A stretch of 64,000 nt of DNA from the NCBI RefSeq assembly GCF_018069875.1, contig NZ_JAGQDF010000018.1, positions 1 through 64,000 on the forward strand, given 5' to 3'. This DNA is from Ideonella alba (GTDB taxonomy: Bacteria; Pseudomonadota; Gammaproteobacteria; Burkholderiales; Burkholderiaceae_C). The notes beneath the pieces are model-generated. The model was not told where the DNA came from. It saw only the letters and a list, made by a program, of their open reading frames with translations, and made no database searches. The first letter of the stretch is position 1, and every line of letters starts with the position of its first letter. Position numbers and translations under genes: made by a program. Shown one piece after another: positions 54,801-63,928 of this stretch.

Positions 54801-57800
54801 TGGCGACGACGCCTTCACCGTGGCTGCGGGCGCCACCGGCTTTGCCGGCACGCTGCTGGGCGGCGCGGGCAACAACACGCTGACTGCCACCGACGGCACC
54901 AACGCCTGGACCATCACCGGCGCGGGCGCCGGCACGCTCAACGGCGTGACCACCTTCAGTGCCATCGGTACCCTGACCGGCGGCACCGGGGCCGACACCT
55001 TCACGCTGGGCAGCGGCGTCAGCAGCTTCGTCGGCGTGATCGACGGCGGCGCCGGCAACGACGTGATGGCGGCCACCAACGGCACCAATGCCTGGGCGCC
55101 GACGGCGGCCAACACCGGCACGGTGAACACCGACACCAGCTTCAGCAGCATCGAGTCGATGCGCGGCGGCACGGGCGCTGACACCTTCACCTTCCCGTCG
55201 GGTCTGGCCAGCTTCAATGGCTCGATCGCCGGCGGCGGCGGCGCCGACGTGGTCAGCGTGCCTGACGGCAGCAACACCTGGACGGTCTCCAGCAACAGCA
55301 CGGTCACGCTCAACAGCACCACCGCGATTTCCGGCGTCGCCACGCTGCAGGGCGGCACCGGCGACGACACCGTCACCGTGGCCAGCGGCGTCACGGGCTA
55401 CACCGGCTCGATCATCGGCGGAGGCGGCAACGACACCTTCAGCGCCACCGACGGCACCAACAGCTGGAGCCTGACCGGCGCGGCTGCCGGCACCTTCAAC
55501 GGTGTCACCAGCTTCAGCGGCTTTGCCACCATCACCGGCGGCAGCGGGGCCGACACCTTCACGCTGGCCAGCGGCGTGGGCAGCTTCGTCGGCGTGATCG
55601 ACGGCGGCGCCGGCAACGACGTGATGGCGGCCACCAACGGCACCAATGCCTGGGCGCCGACGGCGGCCAACACCGGCACGGTGAACACCGACACCAGCTT
55701 CAGCAGCATCGAGTCGATGCGCGGCGGCACGGGCGCCGATACCTTCACCTTCCCGTCGGGTCTGGCCAGCTTCAACGGCTCGATCGCCGGCGGCGGCGGC
55801 GCCGACGTGGTGATCGTGCCCGATGGCAGCAACACCTGGACGGTCTCCAGCAACAGCACGGTCACGCTCAACAGCAGCACCGCGATCTCCGGCGTCGCCA
55901 CGCTACAGGGCGGCACCGGCGACGACAGCGTCACCGTCAGCGCCGGTGTGACCGGCTATGCGGGAACGCTGGTGGGCGGTGGCGGCAACGACACCGTCAC
56001 CGCCACGAATGGCACCAATGCCTGGAGCATCACGGCGGCCAACACGGCCACCCTGAACGCGACCACGGTGTTCAGCGGCTTCGGCACGCTGACCGGCGGC
56101 AGCGGCGCGGACAGCTTCACGCTGGCCAGCGGGGTCACCAGCTTTGTCGGCTCGCTCGCCGGCGGCGGCGGCACCGACACCCTGGCCGCCACGAACGGCA
56201 GCAACAGCTGGAACCTGCTGGCGGCGGGCGGCGGCACGCTCAACACCGACACCCTGTTCAGCGGCTTCGAGTCGCTGGCCGGCGGCACCGGTGCCGACGG
56301 CTTCGTCCTGGCCAGCGGCCTGTCCAGCTTCGCGGGCTCGCTGTCCGGCGGCAGCGGCACCGACACGCTGGCGGCCACCGATGGCAGCAACAGCTGGGCG
56401 ATCAGCGCCGCCAATGCGGGCACGCTGAACACCAGCACCAGCTTCAGCGGCATCGAGTCGCTGACCGGCGGCACCGGCGCCGATGGCTTCACCCTGGCCA
56501 CGGCCGTCACCAGCTTTTTGGGCACGCTCAGCGGCGGCGGTGGCACCGACACGCTGGCGGCCACCAATGGCACCAATGCCTGGGCCCTGTCCGCCGCGAA
56601 CACCGGCACGCTGAACACCACGACGGCCTTCAGCGGCATCGCGTCGCTGACCGGCGGCAGCGGCAACGACACGTTCACGCTGGCCAGCGGCCTGGCCAGC
56701 TTTGGCGGCAGCCTCAGCGGTGGCAGTGGCGGCACCGACTCGCTGGTGGCCACCGATGGCGCCAACACCTGGCAGATCAGCGCGTCGAACACCGGCACGC
56801 TCAACAGCAGCACCGCGTTCAGCGCGATCGACAGCCTGGCCGGCGGCAGCGGCAACGACGACTTCACGCTGGCGGCCGGTGTCACCACGCTGGCCGGCAC
56901 GATCAGCGGCGGTGGCGGCAGCGACAGCGTCACGGCCACCAACGGCGCCAACAGCTGGCGCCTGACCGGCTCGGCGGCGGGCACGCTGAACACCACCACG
57001 GTGATCAGCAACGTCGGCAACTGGGCGGGCGGCAGCGGCGCCGACACGCTCAACGGATCGAACACCGGCACGGCCTACTCGGTCACCGGCGCCAACGGCG
57101 TCTCGGCCAGCGGCGTGGCCATGTCCTCGGTCGAGAGCGTCGCAGGCGGCACCGGGGCCGACAGCTTCACGATGGCGGCGGGGGTGTCCACCTTCAGTGG
57201 CGCGCTCAACGGGGGCGGCGGCAACGACACGCTGGCCGCCAGCAACGGCCTGAACAACACCTGGGTGCTCAGCGCCAACGGCGCGGGTTCGCTGAACACC
57301 AGCACCAGCTTCAGCAACATCGAGACCATCACCGGCAGCACCGGCACCGACAGCCTCACCGGCGTGGCCAGCGGCAGCAGCTACGCGATCACCGGAGCAG
57401 GCGCGTTCACGGTGTCGGGCATCGCCTTCTCGGGCTTCGACGCGGTCACCGGCGGGGCTGGCAACGACACCTTCACCTTCAACAGCGGGGTCAGCAGCTT
57501 CGGCGGCACGCTGGGCGGTGGTGGCGGCACCAACACGCTGGCCTCGACCGGCGGCACCACCTACAACTGGCGCATCACCGGGGCCAATGCCGGCACGCTC
57601 AACACCACCACGTCCTTCACCGGCATGCAGACGCTGTCGGGCGGCACCGGCGCCGACAACTTCACCGGCGCCGGCGGCAGCCTGTCGGGCACGCTGACCG
57701 ATGCGGCCGGCACGGCCGGCTCGATCGCCGGCACGATCCAGACCGGCGGCCAGCAGCGCTACCAGGCCGCCACCACGCTGGCGGCCGACGCCACGCTGAG

Positions 57801-60800
57801 CGCCACGACCGGCGACATCCGTTTTGACAGCACCCTCAATGGCGCCAACGACCTGAGCATCAGCACCGGCGGCAGCGGCACCACCCGCTTCATCGGCGAC
57901 GTGGGCGGCACCACCGCGCTGGCCAGCCTGACGATCGGCAGCTCGGGCAGCACCGTGCTCACCGCCTCGCAGGTGCGCACCACCGGCAACCAGACCTGGG
58001 GCAATGCGCTGACCGCCACCGGCGGCAGCCTGGTCGCCAGCGCCGGCAACATCACCGCCAGCCAGGGCACCAACCAGCTCAGCGGCACGATCACCGCCAC
58101 CGGCCAGGACGTGTCGCTGCGCAGCGCCGGCAGCTTCACCGCGGCGCTGGATGCCAGCGGCAACGCCACGCTGCGCGCGGGTGGCACGCTGGGCGCGCGC
58201 GGTGCCGTCGACGGCAACCTGACGGCCACCTCCGGCACCAGCACCGCGCTGGGCGCGCTGACGGTGGGCGGCTCGGCCAGCCTGGCGGCGCCGGGGGGCA
58301 TCACCCAGAGCGCCAACCTCAGCGTGGCCGGCACGCTGTCGGTGGATGTCGACAGCGGCACGGTCACGCTCGACCGTGCGGGCAATGACTTCGGGACCGT
58401 GGCCGTCACCCAGGCGGGTGTGGCCACGATCACCGATGCCAACAGCATGTCCGTGGGCAGCTCCGCCGTCAGCGGCACGCTGACCCTGTCGGCGCCGGGC
58501 ACGATCACGCTGAGCGGCCCGGTGTCGGGCGCCGCGGCCCTGGTCAAGCAGGGCAGCGGCACGATGCTGGTGGCCAGCGCGCAGTCCTACAGCGGCGGCA
58601 CCCAGATCGACGCCGGCACGGTGGCGGTCCAGGGTGCGGGCACGCTGGGCAGCGGTGCGGTGGATGTCGCGTCGGGCACCACGCTGGACCTGCGTTCGGG
58701 CGCGGCCATGCCCAACGACGTCACACTGGACGGCGGCCGACTGGTCACCAGCGCTGGCAACGCCAGCCTGAACGGCAACCTGACGCTGACTGCGGCCACC
58801 ACGGTCGATGTGGCCTCGGGCAGCACCCTGACACTGGGTGGCCCGGTCGGCGACGGCGCCGCCTCGGTGGGCCTGACCAAGACCGGCGCCGGCACACTCG
58901 CGCTGAACGGCAGCGCCAGTTTCGACGGCAGCTTCACCGTCAGCAACGGCGTGCTGGCTGTGGGCAGCAGCGGTCTGCTGAACAGCCAGGGCGCCCTGGT
59001 GGTGGACGCGGCCGGCGGCGTCACGCTGGGCTCTGCGCAAAGCGTGGGCTCCTTGGCCGGAGCTGGTCAGGTCGACCTGCAGGGCCAACGGCTGACGGTG
59101 GGGGCCAACAATGCCTCGACCACCTTCAGCGGCGACCTGCTCAGCACCGGTACCGCCACGGGCGGCCTGACCAAGGTGGGCAGCGGCAACCTGACGCTGT
59201 CGGGCAGTGCCAGCCACCAGGGCTCGACCCAGGTGCTGGCGGGCACCCTGACGGCGGCGTCGTCCCAGGCCCTGAGCGCCGGCAGCACGGTCAACGTGGC
59301 CTCGGGCGCCACGCTGGACCTGGACGCCAGCGCCACCGCCGGCGCGCTGTCGGGCGAGGGTGCGGTCAAGCTCGACAGCTTCACGCTGACGGCGGGCGGC
59401 AACGGCGCCAGCACCAGCTTCTCGGGCAGCTTCAGTGGCGGCGATGCCAGCCAGCTCGTGAAGCAGGGCAGCGGCACGCTGAGCCTGGCGGGCAGCAGCA
59501 GCGCCACCGGCCAGGTGACGGTCGCCGCAGGCACGCTGGCGTTGGCCAGCGCGGGCGCGGTCGGTGCCATGGGCGTGCAGGTGGATGCCGGCACGACGCT
59601 GGCGCTGCAGACCGATGCGTCGATCGGCTCGCTGGCTGGCGCGGGCCAGGTGGGCCTGGGGTCCCACACCCTGGAGGCGGGCGCCAACCAGGCGAGCACC
59701 ACCTTCTCGGGCCAGGTCAGCGGCGACGCCGCATCGGCCCTGGTCAAGACCGGTGCCGGCACGCTCACGCTCAGCGGCAGCAACGCCGTGCTGGGCACGA
59801 CGCGGGCCGCGCAGGGCGTCCTCAACCTGGCAGGCGGCGCGGCGGTCGATGACAGCGCGACGCTCAGCGTGGACAGCGGCGCGCGGGTCAACCTGGCCAC
59901 CGACGAGACCGTCGGCGCCCTCGTGGGCGCTGGCGCCGTGACCCTGGCCGGCGCCACGCTGACCACCGGCGCCAACGACGCCGCCGCCACCTTCAGCGGT
60001 GCGATCAGCGGCAGTGGCGGCCTGACCAAGGTGGGCAGCGGCGTGCAGGTGCTCTCGGGCAACAACAGCTACAGCGGCACCACCACGGTCAGCGCCGGTA
60101 CGCTGCAGGTGGGCGCCGGCGGCAGCAGCGGCACGCTGGGCAGCGGCGCGGTGGTCAACCAGGCCACGCTGGCCGTCAACCGCAGCGATGCGCTGACGAT
60201 GGCCAACCCGATCAGCGGTGCCGGGCAGCTGGTGCTCAACCAGGGCACGCTGACGCTGTCCAGCGCGACCAACAGCTACACCGGCGACACCCTGGTGCGC
60301 GGCGGCCAGCTGAAGACGGCCGGCGCCGAACGGCTGCCGGACGCGACCGACCTGGTCGTCTCGGCGCCGGGCAGCGTGGTGCTGGGTGGCAACGAAACCG
60401 TGGCCAGCATCAACGCGGCCGGCCCGGTCACCGCGGCGGGCAACATCACCACGGCGGGCGACCAGACCTACCAGAACGGCCTGATCCTCAACGGCAGCAG
60501 CGGCCAGACGCTGAGTGGCGACGTCATCGTCGCCACCAGCGGCGCGAACGACCTGGGCAGCCATCCGGTGTCGATCCAGGCGCGTCAGGTGCAACTGGCC
60601 ACCGACAAGGCGCTGGTGCTGGGCGAGGTGACGCTGGCCGAGGGCGGCAGCGTCGAGGCCGCCAGCCTGCGCCTGAGCGGCGACGTGACGCTGCAGGGCG
60701 GCCGCACCACGCTGACCGCCACCGGCAAGCCCGATGACGCGAAGTCCGAGACCTATGGCGACGGCACCGCGCTGGTACCCACGCTGAGCAATGCCAAGCT

Positions 60801-61713
60801 GCGCACCGCGCAGGGCATGGTGGTGCAGGACAGTGGCACGGCGATCACCGTCCAGACCAACGCCACGCTGGACGTGGCGGCCACGCAGGGCGGCTCGATC
60901 TCGCTGGCCAGCGATGCCAACCGCTTCGACGGCGCGCTGTCGGTGCTCAGCGGCCCGAGCTTTGGCACCGCCTGGCTGCCGGGCGAGGCCACGTTCGAGG
61001 GGCGCACGGTGGGCGTGCAGTCCTTCATCAACGTGGCCGGCTCCACGGTGCACCTGGGTGGCAACGGCATCGAGGGCGACCTGGTCCAGGTCCGCGCCGA
61101 CCAGCTGGCCACGCAGGGCAGCTCGGCCATCACCGCGCGCCTGCCCTACGACGATGTGGTGCTCGGCACGCTGAACTCGGCCCCCAGCCTGACGATGATC
61201 CTGGGCGAAGGCGCCTACACGATCAGCCAGAGCTTCGGTGGGGTCGGTGACCAGGCCCTGCGGGTGGCCGTGGGCACCCGGGCCACCGGCAACCGCACGA
61301 CCGGCCCCAATGCCGGCTTCCTGACCATCCGGCCCAAGGGCGGCGCGCGCGGCAGCACGGCCATCTTCCTGCAAGGCCAGGAGGTGGTGCTGACCGATCC
61401 CACCGGCTACCGCCTGTTCCACGACGGCGCCGGACAGCAGAACGAGATCCCGGTGATCTACAACCAGCTGCTGCCCGAGACGCCGCAGGTCTCCGGCGCG
61501 CTGTCCTCGGTCGCGGCGGTGTCCGAAGAAGCCCGTCGTGAGCGCTTCGAAGAAACGGTCCGCACCGAGAACGTGTCGGTGCGCCTGCGCTCGGGCGTGA
61601 TCGCCGAGGTCGGCCCCGGCAGCCCGGCGACCACCGGCACCCAGGGCGCCAAGCCGCCCGAGGTGTGCACGCCGGGCGCCGGCATGGCCTGCGAGGAGGC
61701 GCCGCGCAAATGA
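51868..61713 (+). CDS. TpsA exoprotein: TPS domain, RTX-like repeats, autotransporter-type strand repeats
   Basis: The 3281-residue protein has a signal peptide ending near TAALA and a TPS domain at about 38-300 with NPNGIVFGKGSRVDAGG (from residue 120). About 600-1940 hold about 23 units of some 62 residues. Each unit has two GGxGxDx(L/F)x-like nonapeptides and a NGTNAWSI-type strand. About 2200-2820 hold passenger-type beta repeats (GSGTLTLSGS, TKVGSGNLTLSG). The C-terminus lacks a barrel. It is exported by the preceding TpsB, probably as a surface adhesin or contact protein. Its stop overlaps the caspase start. Confidence 0.9.
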   Translation: MKRTTASALTLSRAPLPGWRPVAWAACLMFLDTAALALPQGAQVVTGQVTVKPVAPGQLLVQQGSQKAIVNWDRFSVNVGEWLRIQQPNSSAVLLNRVVGVDASALMGQISANGRVFLINPNGIVFGKGSRVDAGGFMATTLGMTDADFMAGRYLLSAGNGQPGKLQADGVIDVHGGTLALISPELSVGGRLQGQRVGLAAAERVQVDVEGDGLIFFNVANSKLDARLDVLGQVLAQGGGTVDMRAQARAGFADTVLNMNGVVQARSLGMKDGQVVIDGGTAGQTLVRGSIDASGQAAGSTGGSVDVLGHHVGLFDNARIDASGSAGGGVVHVGGGFRGQGESHNADAVFMGTRATIMADARDQGQGGEVVLWSENSTRFGGSISAQGGVRGGDGGLIETSSRNALEAVGQVNTLAPHGRVGLWLLDPRNVEIVNGNGRSNINDTGGNGVFVPDGDGATLGAGLIENRLNTTSVSVTTADNTGVTEVGNLLVSSAISWNNQNSLTLHADNNLTVNAAITNTRPNANNSSLITLDATGAISVNAVITTRGSVTLNAGTDLTLGSVVTANGGTSVMNLRFGQGGAGGTLAVNAAPAGTSIAALGGAGDDTLTFGTGITPFTGSFNGAAGNNTLGITDGGRTFLISGANAGTLAGNTTFSNVQTLQGGSGGDTFTLNTGVTSFNGSIDGGGGTDTLGATNGTNAWSITGARAGTVNTSTSFSNVESLSGGSGADTFTFAAGVSTFNGSIAGGGGAADSLVMTDGANSWDFGGGSSVTLNTTTTITSTETLQGGSGNDSFTAPTAANAFAGTIVGGGGSNTLSLTAGGTSWAISGANAGVLNSLTTFSGIGTLNGGAGSDTFTLNTGVTTFGGSIVGGGGTDILAATNGTNAWSITAANTGTLNTTTAFSGISSLSGGSGADTFTVAAGLASFNGSIAGGGGTADSLVMTDGNNAWLLNGGSSVTLNTSTTITSVESMQGGSGDDAFTVAAGATGFAGTLLGGAGNNTLTATDGTNAWTITGAGAGTLNGVTTFSAIGTLTGGTGADTFTLGSGVSSFVGVIDGGAGNDVMAATNGTNAWAPTAANTGTVNTDTSFSSIESMRGGTGADTFTFPSGLASFNGSIAGGGGADVVSVPDGSNTWTVSSNSTVTLNSTTAISGVATLQGGTGDDTVTVASGVTGYTGSIIGGGGNDTFSATDGTNSWSLTGAAAGTFNGVTSFSGFATITGGSGADTFTLASGVGSFVGVIDGGAGNDVMAATNGTNAWAPTAANTGTVNTDTSFSSIESMRGGTGADTFTFPSGLASFNGSIAGGGGADVVIVPDGSNTWTVSSNSTVTLNSSTAISGVATLQGGTGDDSVTVSAGVTGYAGTLVGGGGNDTVTATNGTNAWSITAANTATLNATTVFSGFGTLTGGSGADSFTLASGVTSFVGSLAGGGGTDTLAATNGSNSWNLLAAGGGTLNTDTLFSGFESLAGGTGADGFVLASGLSSFAGSLSGGSGTDTLAATDGSNSWAISAANAGTLNTSTSFSGIESLTGGTGADGFTLATAVTSFLGTLSGGGGTDTLAATNGTNAWALSAANTGTLNTTTAFSGIASLTGGSGNDTFTLASGLASFGGSLSGGSGGTDSLVATDGANTWQISASNTGTLNSSTAFSAIDSLAGGSGNDDFTLAAGVTTLAGTISGGGGSDSVTATNGANSWRLTGSAAGTLNTTTVISNVGNWAGGSGADTLNGSNTGTAYSVTGANGVSASGVAMSSVESVAGGTGADSFTMAAGVSTFSGALNGGGGNDTLAASNGLNNTWVLSANGAGSLNTSTSFSNIETITGSTGTDSLTGVASGSSYAITGAGAFTVSGIAFSGFDAVTGGAGNDTFTFNSGVSSFGGTLGGGGGTNTLASTGGTTYNWRITGANAGTLNTTTSFTGMQTLSGGTGADNFTGAGGSLSGTLTDAAGTAGSIAGTIQTGGQQRYQAATTLAADATLSATTGDIRFDSTLNGANDLSISTGGSGTTRFIGDVGGTTALASLTIGSSGSTVLTASQVRTTGNQTWGNALTATGGSLVASAGNITASQGTNQLSGTITATGQDVSLRSAGSFTAALDASGNATLRAGGTLGARGAVDGNLTATSGTSTALGALTVGGSASLAAPGGITQSANLSVAGTLSVDVDSGTVTLDRAGNDFGTVAVTQAGVATITDANSMSVGSSAVSGTLTLSAPGTITLSGPVSGAAALVKQGSGTMLVASAQSYSGGTQIDAGTVAVQGAGTLGSGAVDVASGTTLDLRSGAAMPNDVTLDGGRLVTSAGNASLNGNLTLTAATTVDVASGSTLTLGGPVGDGAASVGLTKTGAGTLALNGSASFDGSFTVSNGVLAVGSSGLLNSQGALVVDAAGGVTLGSAQSVGSLAGAGQVDLQGQRLTVGANNASTTFSGDLLSTGTATGGLTKVGSGNLTLSGSASHQGSTQVLAGTLTAASSQALSAGSTVNVASGATLDLDASATAGALSGEGAVKLDSFTLTAGGNGASTSFSGSFSGGDASQLVKQGSGTLSLAGSSSATGQVTVAAGTLALASAGAVGAMGVQVDAGTTLALQTDASIGSLAGAGQVGLGSHTLEAGANQASTTFSGQVSGDAASALVKTGAGTLTLSGSNAVLGTTRAAQGVLNLAGGAAVDDSATLSVDSGARVNLATDETVGALVGAGAVTLAGATLTTGANDAAATFSGAISGSGGLTKVGSGVQVLSGNNSYSGTTTVSAGTLQVGAGGSSGTLGSGAVVNQATLAVNRSDALTMANPISGAGQLVLNQGTLTLSSATNSYTGDTLVRGGQLKTAGAERLPDATDLVVSAPGSVVLGGNETVASINAAGPVTAAGNITTAGDQTYQNGLILNGSSGQTLSGDVIVATSGANDLGSHPVSIQARQVQLATDKALVLGEVTLAEGGSVEAASLRLSGDVTLQGGRTTLTATGKPDDAKSETYGDGTALVPTLSNAKLRTAQGMVVQDSGTAITVQTNATLDVAATQGGSISLASDANRFDGALSVLSGPSFGTAWLPGEATFEGRTVGVQSFINVAGSTVHLGGNGIEGDLVQVRADQLATQGSSAITARLPYDDVVLGTLNSAPSLTMILGEGAYTISQSFGGVGDQALRVAVGTRATGNRTTGPNAGFLTIRPKGGARGSTAIFLQGQEVVLTDPTGYRLFHDGAGQQNEIPVIYNQLLPETPQVSGALSSVAAVSEEARRERFEETVRTENVSVRLRSGVIAEVGPGSPATTGTQGAKPPEVCTPGAGMACEEAPRK
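53665..57690 (+). repeat. About 23 tandem 186-bp coding repeats in tpsA
   Basis: Each unit of about 62 codons starts with GG(S/T)GxDxF and contains a second GGGGTDTL-like motif about 20 residues later. Divergence between units is moderate. They resemble hemolysin-type Ca-binding nonapeptides spaced apart instead of in an uninterrupted row. Count and limits are by eye. Confidence 0.8.
54987..55930 (+). repeat. Near-identical 558-bp super-repeat (three units) in tpsA
   Basis: The stretch at about 54987-55372 recurs at about 55545-55930 with very few changes. The offset is exactly 558 bp (anchors 55023/55581 and 55321/55879), which is three 62-codon units. This indicates a recent in-frame duplication by recombination. 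Confidence 0.85.
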
Positions 61714-63167
61714 GCCGACATCCGGGTCAGCGCGGCCGCCGCCGCGCCTTGCGGCAGCTCGGCGGTGCCCTTGGTGCCTGGGCTTCGGGCCTGGCGGTGC
61801 CGGCCTGGGCACAGGGGTACGGCGCGCGTGCGCCGTCGCCACCCGCCAGCGACCCGGTGGCCGCCGCGGCAGCGCCGCAGCCGGCGCCTGTGCCTGGATC
61901 CTCTGCCACCGACGGCTCCGAGGTGCGCCTGGCCCTGCTGCTGGGCAACCGCCAGTACCCCGAACCCTTCGACCTGCCGCCGATCCCGAAGAACCTGCGC
62001 GACCTCAAGGGCGCGCTGGAGCACCGCGGCTTCCAGGTCACCGATGCCCTCGACCGCGACCTCGCCTCGTCGCGCGCCGCGATCGACGGCTTCATCCGCC
62101 TGGCGCAGACGGCACCGCCCAACGCCACGCTGCTGTTCTATTTCTCGGGCCACGGCGTGCAGATCGACTCGGCCAACCTGCTGCTGCCGGCCGGTCTCAG
62201 CCCGGCGCTGCAGTCCGACGCGATGCGCAAAGGCTCGCTGCAGCTGCTGTCCGATGTGGTGGGCCGCCTGCCGGAGCGGCCCCAGGGCCAGGTGATCGCG
62301 GTGGTCGATGCCTGCCGCACCACACTCAAGCAGGCCACCGAGGACGCCGGCCTGAACCAGGTCGAGGCGCCGCCGGGCTGCGTGATCGCGTTCTCCACCG
62401 GTGCTGGCCGGCCGGCCATCGCGCCCGCGGTCGAGACGCAGAACACCTTCTACACCGGCTCGCTGGTGCGGCTGCTGGCCAGCACCTCCGACGAGACCTC
62501 GTTCAGCGAGCTGTTCCAGCTGGTCAAGCAGGACGTGCGCGAGACCATGCTCAAGCACCCGGTCGAGGCCATCCGCAAGCTGGCCCAGGACCCGTTCATC
62601 GCCGACAACAGCCGCTCGCGCGTGACCCTGGCGCCGCGCTCGGTGCGCGAGACACGCGGCCCGCGCTTCGCCAACCGCAACGAGGAGGCCGACTGGCAGC
62701 GCCTGCAGGAGGCCACCTGGCCGCCCGAGGTGCTGCAGCTGGCCGACGCCTACCTGCGCGACCACCCCGACAGCAAGCTGGCTGGCGCGGCCAAGGTGGC
62801 GCGCACCGGCTCCGACAACGCCGCGCGGCTGCTCAAGCGCAGCGATGTGCGCCTCTACAAGAGCGCGTTCCAGTTGCAGGACGGCCTGTCCGAGGACGAG
62901 CGCCGGGACATCGCCCGCGCCGGCATTGGCGACAAGGACGCGGCAGCACGCATGGGCCGCCGGGCGATGGCCAAGGGCGGTGCCGGCCTGCAGCGCTACG
63001 AGGGCTGGCTGCAGTACGCGTCGGCGCTGGGCAACGGCATTGCCGCGTATGAGCTGGCGCTGCACTACCGGCGCCAGGAGCAGCCGGTGATGGCCTCGCG
63101 CTACGAATCCATCGCGCGCGAACTGGGCTACAACCCGCCGACCTCGCTGGACAACGTGCGCAAGTAG
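61710..63167 (+). CDS. Caspase-family (peptidase C14) protein with twin-Arg-like signal
   Basis: The 485-residue protein begins at ATG 61710, overlapping the tpsA stop (ATGA), with AGGAGG upstream. The N-terminus GRRRALRQLGGALGAWASG resembles a Tat signal and ends near PAWAQ. The caspase fold spans about 72-330, with LALLLGNRQYP, FYFSGHGVQ (His148) and AVVDACRTT (Cys202), which supply an intact His/Cys dyad. The C-terminal 150 residues form a helical module also found alone at 11099-11671. It is presumably periplasmic. It may process TpsA or another envelope protein, but this is inferred from the operon. Confidence 0.88.
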   Translation: MSRHPGQRGRRRALRQLGGALGAWASGLAVPAWAQGYGARAPSPPASDPVAAAAAPQPAPVPGSSATDGSEVRLALLLGNRQYPEPFDLPPIPKNLRDLKGALEHRGFQVTDALDRDLASSRAAIDGFIRLAQTAPPNATLLFYFSGHGVQIDSANLLLPAGLSPALQSDAMRKGSLQLLSDVVGRLPERPQGQVIAVVDACRTTLKQATEDAGLNQVEAPPGCVIAFSTGAGRPAIAPAVETQNTFYTGSLVRLLASTSDETSFSELFQLVKQDVRETMLKHPVEAIRKLAQDPFIADNSRSRVTLAPRSVRETRGPRFANRNEEADWQRLQEATWPPEVLQLADAYLRDHPDSKLAGAAKVARTGSDNAARLLKRSDVRLYKSAFQLQDGLSEDERRDIARAGIGDKDAAARMGRRAMAKGGAGLQRYEGWLQYASALGNGIAAYELALHYRRQEQPVMASRYESIARELGYNPPTSLDNVRK

Positions 63168-63180
63168 CCGCCGCAGCGCT

Positions 63181-63741
63181 TCAGCCGTGCAGGCGGCTGC
63201 TGCGCGGCACGCTGGCCAGCAGGAACTCCATCTGGTCGGCCAGGATGCGCCGCCCACGCAGGATCATGTCCTCGTGCAGGCTGGGCACGTAGGGCGCGTA
63301 CAGCAGGCTCATGCGCGCCTCCTCGGGGGTGCGGTTGCCCTTGCGGCCATTGCAGGCGCGGCAGGCGGTGATGCAGTTCATCCAGGCGTCGTGCCCGCCG
63401 CGCGAGACCGGCTGGATGTGCTCACGCGTCAGCGCATCAAAACCGAAGTGGTGGCCGCAGTAGGCGCACAGGTGGCGATCGCGCGAGAAGAGCTTGGGAT
63501 TGGTCAGCGCCGGCGCGGTGCGCCAGGCGCGGCTGGGGATGCTGCCGCGCACCGCGATGATCGGGTGCAGTTCGATCTGCGACAAGCGACCGGTGCTGCG
63601 CTGCATGCCGCCGCGCATGATGTGGAAGGCCTGGCCCAGCGTCCAGGCCACCGCGTGACTGGCGTAGAGCGTGGCGGCCTCCTGCAGGCTGATCCACGCC
63701 TGCGGGCGACCCGACACATCGAGCTGAAGCACATCCGGCAC
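63181..63741 (-). CDS. HNH endonuclease family protein
   Basis: The start is set at GTG 63741 (AGGAG seven bases before), giving 186 residues. An ATG at 63768 would add nine. The HNH domain shows CAYCGHHFGFDALTREHIQP, SRGGHDAWMNCITACRACN and GRKGNRTPEEARM, with four Cys for a structural zinc. Such stand-alone HNH proteins are common chromosomal genes of uncertain role. It converges on the caspase gene with a 13-bp gap and looks outside the T6SS unit. Confidence 0.88.
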   Translation of the reverse strand: MPDVLQLDVSGRPQAWISLQEAATLYASHAVAWTLGQAFHIMRGGMQRSTGRLSQIELHPIIAVRGSIPSRAWRTAPALTNPKLFSRDRHLCAYCGHHFGFDALTREHIQPVSRGGHDAWMNCITACRACNGRKGNRTPEEARMSLLYAPYVPSLHEDMILRGRRILADQMEFLLASVPRSSRLHG

Positions 63742-63876
63742 GGTCGAGCTCCTTTCGGCGTCCAGCATAGCCCGGGCCGGCCACCCGACTCAAGCGCCAG
63801 GGTTAACCCTTGGATTGACGCCAGGCCTGGCCGCTTAGGGCGCCGACCCTAGAAAAATGCACGCCCTGAGGCTGGC

Positions 63877-63913
63877 ACGGTCGTTCGAAATCTGCAAAAT
63901 AGAACGACCGTTC
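63877..63913. promoter_or_regulatory. Inverted repeats upstream of the TetR-like gene
   Basis: ACGGTCGTTC (63877-63886) and GAACGACCGT (63902-63911) are exact reverse complements with a 15-bp spacer. Within the right copy, GAACG-AC-CGTTC (63902-63913) is itself a dyad. This is a typical operator layout for a self-regulating TetR-family repressor, placed 16-52 bp before its start. Confidence 0.6.
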
Positions 63914-63928
63914 GTATCAAACCCAGCC

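Noticed and set aside
53665-57690. Regular repeats as a possible CRISPR array.
   Set aside because: The repeats are 186 bp, in frame, diverged and wholly inside the tpsA coding sequence. There are no spacers or cas genes.
55903-61842. Very long open frame antisense to tpsA (about 1979 codons) and a similar one at 5836-9258 (about 1140 codons).
   Set aside because: Both lie exactly opposite real genes. Their translations are low-complexity Arg/Ala/Gly/His-rich without domains, as expected from stop-poor antisense frames in 70% GC DNA.
63873-63888. TGGCAC followed by TTCG as a sigma-54 promoter.
   Set aside because: The -12 element would need TTGC. The bases fall inside the inverted repeat, which explains them better.
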